Shown in pieces: positions 1-5,035 of a DNA stretch of 8,323 nucleotides. The stretch spans positions 1 through 8,323 of the forward strand of contig WGCB01000275.1 in NCBI GenBank assembly GCA_015494005.1. Reading direction: 5' to 3'. The notes under the pieces were generated by a model. The model was not told the origin of the DNA. It ran no database searches and saw nothing but the letters and a program-made list of their open reading frames with translations. The DNA is from Caldilineaceae bacterium (GTDB lineage Bacteria > Chloroflexota > Anaerolineae > Caldilineales > Caldilineaceae). The position numbers and the translations under genes are program-made. The number at the start of each line of letters is the position of its first letter. Position 1 is the stretch's first letter.

Positions 1-399
1 GCGCGTGGGGGTGGCCGTGGGCGTGTTGGTAAGCGTCGGCGTGGCCGTGGGCGTCTCCGTCGGTGTGGGCGTGGGGGATGGTGTCTCGACTGGAGATTCT
101 TGAGCCGGCGGTGTGGGCGTGCTGGTGAGTGTGGGCGTGGCCGTGGGCGTCTCCGTCGGTGTGGGCGTGGCGGTGGGCGTGGGTGACGGCAAGGGGCTCT
201 GGCCTCCACCCCCGGGTGTCGGTGTGGGCGTGAGCGTGGGTGTCGTGGTCACGGTAGCGATGACCGTCGCGGTTGCGGTGACTGTGGCTGTGGTGGTGAC
301 GGTCACCGTGGTGGTTACCGTGGTAGTCACTGTGGGCGTGACGGTGGTCGTGGTTGTGGCCGTCGCGGTGAGGGTCGGCGTCGACGTGGTCGTGGCTGT
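1..399 (-). repeat. Low-complexity Thr/Ala/Val then Pro-Thr coding tract with internal 96-bp direct repeat
   Basis: This tract encodes the tail of the cohesin-like protein. Positions 17-74 and 113-170 are direct copies, 54 of 58 bases identical, offset by exactly 96 bp (32 codons), with 41-74 and 137-170 identical over 34 bases. The spacing keeps the reading frame, so gain or loss of a unit would change the linker length without breaking the gene. The inner part (about 241-399) is a different composition, rich in ACC/ACG/GTC codons for Thr and Val. Confidence 0.85.
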
Positions 400-939
400 T
401 TCCTCGCCCTCGTCCCGAGCATCCACGCAGCCCTCCACGCGGATGGGGATCTCCTCCTCGTCTGGGTCCACGAAGTCTGTGTACGTCACCCGAAACGCAT
501 CGGCTGGGGAAAGCTCAGGCGGATTAGGGTTGGGAACGAGAAGCGCCCAGGCCAGGCTACCCGATCCGCTCTGGGGTGGCGTATCATCCGTCTGGTCAAT
601 GTAGATCTCGATAAGCCCGTTTTCTTTGTCGATCCCGTACTCGATGTCGCCTTCTCGGTCCGGAGTCAAGAAAGTGCTTAGGAGCAAATTCACGCCTTCT
701 GCGTTCGGATCCGCGTCTATGAAATCAACGATGCCAGGCTCGAACTCGATGGTCAGGTCGTAGGTCATCAGGTTGACCACGTCCACCACATCGATGGCCA
801 GTGCGGGTTGACCGTTTCTCTCTACGATCTGGCAGCGCAGTACAGCCTCTGGGTTCTGGGCTTGGACCCAAAGGACAGGGATCCCCGTGGCCAGGGCGAA
901 GAGGGCCAGTAGACCCACTCTGGCAAGCGTGCGTCTCAT
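1..939 (-). CDS. Secreted cohesin-like protein with Thr/Pro-rich tail (3' end outside window)
   Basis: This frame is open from an ATG at 939-937 to the window edge, 313 codons without a stop, so the C-terminus is missing. Residues 1-28 form a signal peptide: MRRT, a hydrophobic core, then a likely cut after VQAQ. Residues 34-172 look like a cohesin/CBM-type beta-sandwich: a strand ALAIDVVDVVNLMTYDLTI, then FEPGIVDFIDAD, then GSGSLAWALLV, which matches the usual layout of that fold (established family pattern, judged by eye). Cys36 and Cys171 bracket the domain and could form a disulfide. Residues 181-233 are almost only Thr, Ala and Val. From 234 on the chain is PTPT-type linker, interrupted by GGGGQ. 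An AAGGA-like ribosome site precedes the start, 33 bp after the upstream lipoprotein gene. It is likely a surface or extracellular protein. Whether the missing end holds an anchor or another domain is unknown. No cellulosome partner is visible here. Confidence 0.82.
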   Translation of the reverse strand, partial: MRRTLARVGLLALFALATGIPVLWVQAQNPEAVLRCQIVERNGQPALAIDVVDVVNLMTYDLTIEFEPGIVDFIDADPNAEGVNLLLSTFLTPDREGDIEYGIDKENGLIEIYIDQTDDTPPQSGSGSLAWALLVPNPNPPELSPADAFRVTYTDFVDPDEEEIPIRVEGCVDARDEGEETATTTSTPTLTATATTTTTVTPTVTTTVTTTVTVTTTATVTATATVIATVTTTPTLTPTPTPGGGGQSPLPSPTPTATPTPTETPTATPTLTSTPTPPAQESPVETPSPTPTPTETPTATPTLTNTPTATPTR

Positions 940-972
940 GCGGTTTCCTTGAACGGGACGGGCAGGGGAGCC

Positions 973-1359
973 TCAGCGGACCTGGACGGTGAAGGTGCGT
1001 TCTTCCACCACGGCCTTGCTGTCCTTGTCCACCAGGGCCATGGTGATGGTCGTCTCCCCCTTGCCCGTGGCCAGGAAGATCCAGAAGGATTCGTTGCGCT
1101 CCTTGTCGGAGAGATTGACGTACACCCGTCGCACATCCTTCTCTGTGGTGAGCTGAGCCACACTGGCATCCGGCGGCTGGGTCATCTCCCAGACTCGCTG
1201 CCCGGAAGGATCGCCGGGCAGGCTGAGGGCAAAGGTCTGCCCCGCGTCCACCACGATGGGCTCCTGGGGGTCCGAGTGGACCAGACCATTCCAGCAGCCG
1301 GCCAGTCCCAGGAGCAAGCTCACCAGAACCAGCGCCAGAAACACCCGCTTCTGCTCCAT
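973..1359 (-). CDS. Small lipoprotein, weakly similar to chagasin/I42 protease inhibitors
   Basis: The product is 128 residues. It starts MEQKR, followed by a hydrophobic stretch and the lipobox LAGC at residues 19-22, so Cys22 is expected to be lipidated and the protein anchored on the outside of the membrane. The mature part is about 105 residues, close to the usual size of an I42 (chagasin-like) domain. VDAGQTFALSL (38-47) is followed by DPSGQRVW (50-57), which lines up position by position with the family's NPTTGYxW loop but keeps only the Pro and Trp with a similar D and S. FWIFLATGKGETTITMAL (92-109) resembles the later strands. The canonical GxGG and RPW loops are not recognisable, so inhibitory function is doubtful and a generic beta-sandwich lipoprotein is the alternative. 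The start is fixed by a strong ribosome site 5-6 bases upstream. It lies 33 bp before the cohesin-like gene and 39 bp after the methyltransferase gene. Confidence 0.8.
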   Translation of the reverse strand: MEQKRVFLALVLVSLLLGLAGCWNGLVHSDPQEPIVVDAGQTFALSLPGDPSGQRVWEMTQPPDASVAQLTTEKDVRRVYVNLSDKERNESFWIFLATGKGETTITMALVDKDSKAVVEERTFTVQVR

Positions 1360-1364
1360 GATTG

Positions 1365-1372
1365 TCTCCTCT
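1365..1372 (-). promoter_or_regulatory. Strong ribosome binding site of the small lipoprotein gene
   Basis: On the minus strand this reads AGAGGAGA, with the GAGGAG core six bases before the ATG at 1359-1357. It is the best Shine-Dalgarno match I found in the leftward operon and decides the start. Confidence 0.75.
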
Positions 1373-1398
1373 ACTTGGTGGATCGATTCCTGATAGAT

Positions 1399-1965
1399 CT
1401 ATGGGTTGGAGTGCAGCTCCCCAGGCTGTGCCCTCAGTTTAACAAAAACCGACCGGCGTTCAAAAAGTTCCACACGCCAGCCTCTCTCGTTCAATATCTC
1501 CAGGGTGGGCCGGTCCAGGTGGCAGTTGTGGGCGATGCGGCTCCACCAAGGTGTGATCCGCTCGAAGAGCCGGGCCAGGCCGGGGGTGGCTGGCCGGACA
1601 TGCTCCACCATGATCAGCTGGCCAGCCGGTTCCAGGACCCGCTGGATCTCGGCCAAGGCCTGCCGGGGATCCTGGACGGAGCAGAAGACCAGGCTGCTCA
1701 CCACCGTGTGGAAGCTGCAATCCGGGAAGGGCAGGTGCTCCGCGGGGGCGATGACCACCCGGGCTGGAACCGGTGCGCGCCGGGCTTTCTTCTCGGCTGC
1801 CTGGGCCCGCTCCGGGTGGGGCTCGATGCCCCAGACCGCCTCGGCCCGGCGATAGTGGGGCAGATTCTCCCCCTTGCCCACGCCGATCTCCAGGACGCGG
1901 CCGGTCAGATCGCCGACTAGGCGTTCCCGCCAGGAAAGGGCGGTGCTGAAAGGAAGTCGAGGCAT
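1399..1965 (-). CDS. Class I SAM-dependent methyltransferase, METTL7/TMT1-like
   Basis: The product is 188 residues and lacks a signal peptide, so it should be cytoplasmic. Motif I is VLEIGVGKGENLPHY (24-38), the SAM-binding glycine loop. GIEPHPE (46-52) carries the acidic residue after strand 2 that usually holds the ribose. PAEHLPF (74-80) and VVSSLVFCSVQDP (88-100) are the next motifs, and LEPAGQLIMVEHV (111-123) follows. The combination of LVFCSV, the EHV strand end, and the later PWWSRIAHNCHLDR (139-152) resembles the METTL7/TMT1 group more than UbiE. Known METTL7 members methylate small thiols, but the substrate here is not predictable. It is shorter than the eukaryotic proteins because the N-terminal membrane segment is absent. 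The ATG at 1965 has AAAGG about 8 bases upstream. It follows the phosphoesterase gene by 48 bp in the same direction. Confidence 0.9.
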   Translation of the reverse strand: MPRLPFSTALSWRERLVGDLTGRVLEIGVGKGENLPHYRRAEAVWGIEPHPERAQAAEKKARRAPVPARVVIAPAEHLPFPDCSFHTVVSSLVFCSVQDPRQALAEIQRVLEPAGQLIMVEHVRPATPGLARLFERITPWWSRIAHNCHLDRPTLEILNERGWRVELFERRSVFVKLRAQPGELHSNP

Positions 1966-2013
1966 GATGCGACCTTTGCTGGATAAGATGGGCGGGTCGA
2001 TGGGGCCCGCTGT

Positions 2014-3156
2014 TTACTCCTCGGGGAGCAGCTGGATCCAGGTCAGCTGAGGCGGCACGCCCAGGCGCAGAGGAATTCCTTCCCCCAGGCCCTGGTTGAT
2101 GTAGAGCTGGATCCGTTCCCGCCGGGAGTGTCCCGCCGCCTGGTCCCGGGTGATGTGGCCGGCCTGGGTGTGGAGTGGGCCCAGGAAGGGCAGGGCGATC
2201 TGTCCCCCGTGGGTATGCCCGGCCAGGATCAGGTCCGTCCGCTCCAGCCCGGGCTCCTGGAGGATATCCGGGTTGTGGCTCAGGAGGATGGTGGGCGCGT
2301 CGTCTGGCGCTTGGCCCAGGGCCGCGGAGAGGTCCGGCTCGCCCTCCACGTAGTCGTCCACCCCGGCGATGTGGAGGGCAAGTTGTTTCCCTCCGCCCAG
2401 GTTCTGGCGCAGATCCACACCCCGGTTGTGCAGCAGCTGGAAGCCGTATCGTTCCAGTGCATCATGGAGGAGGCCAATGTTGTTGCGACCGGTGCGCTTG
2501 CCTTCCACGGGCGTGTTGAACACGTACTTCCCGAAACGCAGCAGCTCGTCCGCTTTCTTCATGGGCGCCTTCCACCGGGGCGAGGGGTGCCCGTTGCGCC
2601 GGTCCTGCTCCTCGGCCTGGAAGGCTCGCCACATGCGGGCCACGGCCTTGGTCATGTCGTAGCAGGTGTAGTCATGGTTGCCCAGCACCGCGAAGCTAGC
2701 CAACCGGGGGCGAGGCAAGGCCTGGAGCAAGGCCAACACGTTGGCCAGCCCGCTCTCCTTGTGCCAGAAGTCACCCGTGTGGATGAGCAGGTCAGGCTGG
2801 AGGTGCCGGGTCAATTCCCGGACTCGCCGCACCTTGGGCAGCTCCCGCCAGTCGTGTCCCTGGAAGTGGCTGTCCGACACGTGCAGGATGGTGAGCCCTT
2901 CCTCGGGGATGCGTCCCCGGGCCCGGGGCAAGCGGATGGTGATCGTGTCCAGGCGGACATCGAAGGGCTCGTAGAGGAAAGCGTAGCTGGCCAGGCCAGC
3001 TCCCAGGCCGGTCAGCAGGCCCAGGCTCTGCAGAAAACGGGTTTGGGGTTCTGTTTGGGCGCCATTGAGCCGGGTCGAATGGCTCTGGCCGTTCTGGGTT
3101 GTGGTGAACTGGGTGGGTTTCTGGAAAACCGTGCGGATCGCTTGGGTCAACGACAT
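2014..3156 (-). CDS. Calcineurin-like metallophosphoesterase, YkuE-like, membrane-anchored
   Basis: The product is 380 residues. All five metal-site motifs of the calcineurin-like superfamily are present: DSH (95-97), GD (128-129), GNHD (159-162), LLSHNPD (291-297) and GHTHGG (313-318). The ending, with YINQGLGEG (352-360) and LRLGVPP (363-369), is typical of the YkuE/YaeI group, whose members hydrolyse phosphodiester or pyrophosphate bonds, in some cases of lipid A precursors. A hydrophobic segment at about 41-62 suggests an N-terminal membrane anchor after an unusual 40-residue polar leader. Between GNHD and the next conserved part (GLLHDALERYGF, 228-239) lies a basic insertion of about 60 residues that I do not expect in YkuE. 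The substrate is unknown. A GGAGGA site sits 13 bases before the ATG, which is rather long, but no better in-frame start is seen. It is the first gene of the leftward operon. Confidence 0.92.
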   Translation of the reverse strand: MSLTQAIRTVFQKPTQFTTTQNGQSHSTRLNGAQTEPQTRFLQSLGLLTGLGAGLASYAFLYEPFDVRLDTITIRLPRARGRIPEEGLTILHVSDSHFQGHDWRELPKVRRVRELTRHLQPDLLIHTGDFWHKESGLANVLALLQALPRPRLASFAVLGNHDYTCYDMTKAVARMWRAFQAEEQDRRNGHPSPRWKAPMKKADELLRFGKYVFNTPVEGKRTGRNNIGLLHDALERYGFQLLHNRGVDLRQNLGGGKQLALHIAGVDDYVEGEPDLSAALGQAPDDAPTILLSHNPDILQEPGLERTDLILAGHTHGGQIALPFLGPLHTQAGHITRDQAAGHSRRERIQLYINQGLGEGIPLRLGVPPQLTWIQLLPEE

Positions 3157-3198
3157 GGTGTTGTTTGCATCCTCCGGATCGAGTTTCGTAACAGATCC

Positions 3199-3227
3199 AT
3201 CCTACTGCAAAGTGCCCAAGGCGCCAA
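3199..3227 (-). promoter_or_regulatory. Candidate sigma-70-type promoter for the leftward operon
   Basis: Read on the minus strand: TTGGCG (3227-3222), a 17-base spacer, then TAGGAT (3204-3199). Each box matches 4 of 6 consensus positions and the spacing is ideal. A start site near 3192 would give a leader of about 36 bases before the phosphoesterase ATG. This is a motif match only, in a GC-rich genome where the consensus is not known to me. Confidence 0.35.
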
Positions 3228-3256
3228 ATTGCTCTTTGGTACACCTCTTTGGGCAC
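3212..3256. repeat. Nested inverted repeats in the divergent promoter spacer
   Basis: GTGCCCAA (3212-3219) and TTGGGCAC (3249-3256) form a perfect 8-bp inverted repeat around a 29-base centre. Inside it, CCAAA (3224-3228) and TTTGG (3235-3239) form a second, 5-bp inverted repeat with a 6-base loop. CTCTTTGG also occurs twice as a direct repeat (3232-3239 and 3245-3252, 13 bp apart). The left outer arm falls in the spacer of the candidate minus-strand promoter, a position suited to an operator. There is no T tract, so a terminator is unlikely. The rest of the 3157-3368 spacer shows no convincing plus-strand promoter. Confidence 0.5.
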
Positions 3257-3354
3257 CACTCCATTACGCTCCTGTTACACATTCCGTACCGCCCCCTACT
3301 GGAAGGCGGAAGCGGCTTCGTCTAGGGTGATGACGAACATATCACAGGGCCGAC

Positions 3355-3359
3355 AGGAG
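3355..3359 (+). promoter_or_regulatory. Ribosome binding site fixing the start of the first rightward gene
   Basis: AGGAG lies nine bases before the ATG at 3369. Earlier in-frame ATGs at 3249 and 3330 have no comparable site, and starting there would put 40 or 13 extra residues before an already complete lipoprotein signal. Confidence 0.7.
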
Positions 3360-3368
3360 CGCGATTCG

Positions 3369-4157
3369 ATGGCAACAGACAACCCCCAGGACCAGCGCCC
3401 GTCCTGGGATAAGCGGTTTGGGCTGCTTTTGGTCTTGATGCTGCTTCTAGCAGGCTGTCGTCAGAGGCCATCCCCGCCCAGCCGCAACCTCTTCTACGAA
3501 GTGAAAACTTTGTCCGTGACTACCCCTGCGGACGACCCGGTGCCGGCCACAGTCTCCAACCAGGAGCTCAACCTGGATGTGGCCAATCGGGACCTCATTC
3601 CGCGGGATTTCCAGGCCAGCTGGGAGGTGGACTGGGAGTGCACGTCCGAGAACTGTCAGACCGAGCTCTGCACGGGCACAGGGCTGGCGGCTGTGCGAGG
3701 GGTGGTGGAGGATCGCTGGCTGGAGGTGGACCGGCGTATCGAATGGGATGGGGAGTGCGGTCAGCGTGCGTCCTGGCTCTCCCAGATCGACCGCTACACC
3801 GGCCAGGAGCGCTATCCCAGCAAGGACGATGTGCTCTTTAACTTCTGGGCCGGGGCCCATCCTGGTCCAGCCAACGATGTGGTGCATCTCAGCGACGGGC
3901 AATCGGTCAGCGTCTGGTGCAGCGGACCTCGCCAGGCCGAGGTGGAAGAGGGCGACGGCTGGACCACCCTCTACGACGGCGAGGTCTGCTACGACACCCA
4001 GACAGGGATCCTGGTCTACATGAACTACATGAAACGATGGGTCTTCACCGGCACATTCCAGGGGCAGGAATACACCCGGGCCTATTTCGGTGACTCGGAA
4101 ACGTACGAGCAGCGGCTGAAAACGACCAACGCCAAGCTGGATTTCGTGCCTCGCTGA
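3369..4157 (+). CDS. Lipoprotein of unknown function with six mature cysteines
   Basis: With the ATG at 3369 the product has 262 residues. A polar leader of about 17 residues (MATDNPQDQRPSWDKRF) is followed by a hydrophobic core and the lipobox LAGC, with Cys30 as the predicted lipidated residue. The mature part has six more Cys: C91, C96 and C101 in a C-x4-C-x4-C cluster, then C130, C184 and C207. An even number in an exported protein suggests up to three disulfides. The chain is rich in Trp and aromatic residues and looks like mixed beta structure (for example GEVCYDTQTGILVYMNY, 204-220), but I recognise no family or catalytic motif. It leads the rightward operon; its TGA overlaps the next ATG by one base, so the two are probably translationally coupled. 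It may anchor or support the other exported products of the operon, which is inference from context only. Confidence 0.85.
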   Translation: MATDNPQDQRPSWDKRFGLLLVLMLLLAGCRQRPSPPSRNLFYEVKTLSVTTPADDPVPATVSNQELNLDVANRDLIPRDFQASWEVDWECTSENCQTELCTGTGLAAVRGVVEDRWLEVDRRIEWDGECGQRASWLSQIDRYTGQERYPSKDDVLFNFWAGAHPGPANDVVHLSDGQSVSVWCSGPRQAEVEEGDGWTTLYDGEVCYDTQTGILVYMNYMKRWVFTGTFQGQEYTRAYFGDSETYEQRLKTTNAKLDFVPR

Positions 4158-5035
4158 TGGTGGATAGCCCGATGAACGCAGGGAGACTCGCTGTCACAAT
4201 ACCTCGCATCCTGGTGCTGCTCTTCTTCTTGCTGCCTGGCTCTCTGGTGCTGGCCAGCGGCAGCCGCCCCGCGCCGCCCTCCGGGATCCACGCGGTGATG
4301 CCTGTCCCGGATGACCCATCACCGGCGCCTCAAGGGAATCTAGCGCCGGACAGCCGCGTCTACAACAATCTGAGCATCGCCCCTCCGGCTCCCCAGCCGA
4401 CAGAGGCTCAAGGATCGGGTGGGCCGGGTGTAGCCGAGGCCTCCAACAGTTTCTCCAGCGGCCTCACCCTCTTCCAGACGCCGACCGCCTGCCTGGATTT
4501 CAACGATCCAGAGAAGTGGCATGGCGGGCTTTGGTACGGGAGCTACGGCAGCTGGGGCACTTTCGCGGTGGACGACGGCGGGCTCTACGTGGCGGAAAAC
4601 GTGCGTTTTGACATGGAGCGGACCGTCGGACCCGGGGACCGGGCAGGCTCCGAGTATTCCTTCAAGATCGCTAGCGGCCAGCCCTACGCTGCAGGGCTCA
4701 TCAGCCCGGTCTTCCAGGTACCGGCCGGGGCCACGATCCAGGTCCGGGTGAAGTACCTGATCTTCGACCATGAGGGCCTGCAGGTGGGCGGACAGTGGGT
4801 CAACGACTGGGTCTCCCTGGGTATCAAGCCCGACGCCTTCGGCCAGGACGCTCGCTACGTGAACGGGTACACCCGAGGCATGTGGAGCCAGCTGGAGAAC
4901 CAGATCCAGGCCGGTGAATCGGGGCAGATCTTGGTTATGCTTCAGGCCGAGAGCCCAGCGCTTTTCAACTCCAATATCTATTTCGATGACCTGGAAATCT
5001 ATGTGAACGGGGAAGCGGTAACGGATTGTGAGTGA
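4157..5035 (+). CDS. Secreted protein with a predicted C-terminal beta-sandwich domain
   Basis: The product is 292 residues if it starts at the ATG that overlaps the preceding stop (TGATG). An in-frame ATG at 4172 has a GGTGGA site seven bases upstream and gives a neater signal peptide (MNAGRLAVTIPR plus hydrophobic core, ending near LASGS), so it is a real alternative. Residues 37-108 are a low-complexity Pro/Ala/Ser spacer. Residues 112-291 look like one jelly-roll domain: CLDFNDPEKWHGG at the start, LISPVFQVPAGATIQVRVKY (181-200) in the middle, and NIYFDDLEIYVNGE (273-286) as the last strand, a pattern common in carbohydrate-binding or MAM/discoidin-like modules. Cys112 and Cys291 are the only mature cysteines and bracket the domain. 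No enzyme motif is seen. A ligand is not predictable. It overlaps the propeller gene by 8 bp. Confidence 0.85.
   Translation: MVDSPMNAGRLAVTIPRILVLLFFLLPGSLVLASGSRPAPPSGIHAVMPVPDDPSPAPQGNLAPDSRVYNNLSIAPPAPQPTEAQGSGGPGVAEASNSFSSGLTLFQTPTACLDFNDPEKWHGGLWYGSYGSWGTFAVDDGGLYVAENVRFDMERTVGPGDRAGSEYSFKIASGQPYAAGLISPVFQVPAGATIQVRVKYLIFDHEGLQVGGQWVNDWVSLGIKPDAFGQDARYVNGYTRGMWSQLENQIQAGESGQILVMLQAESPALFNSNIYFDDLEIYVNGEAVTDCE

Noticed and set aside
1..399. CRISPR-like or other noncoding repeat array
   Set aside because: The repeats have no regular repeat-spacer layout, stay in one reading frame, and encode Pro-Thr linker.
113..604. Plus-strand open frame with a Val-Gly rich product
   Set aside because: It is the antisense image of the Thr/Pro codon repeats of the cohesin-like gene; the minus frame is open for the full 939 bases and has a signal peptide and a domain.
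1381..1399. Imperfect inverted repeat GATCGAT / ATAGATC near the methyltransferase stop
   Set aside because: The arms are 7 bp with one mismatch, AT-rich by chance, without a T tract; it does not support a terminator or operator by itself.
949..1920. 323-codon plus-strand open frame
   Set aside because: It runs antisense across two well-supported minus-strand genes (lipoprotein and methyltransferase), has no recognisable motif, and is the kind of long shadow frame expected at high GC.
1992..2010. Possible terminator hairpin between the phosphoesterase and methyltransferase genes (GCGGGT / GCCCGC)
   Set aside because: The stem is only 5-6 bp including a G-T pair, and no T tract follows in the minus direction. 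A 48-bp gap fits an operon better.
2128..3330. 400-codon plus-strand open frame
   Set aside because: It is antisense to the metallophosphoesterase, whose five metal motifs are intact; the product shows no domain pattern.
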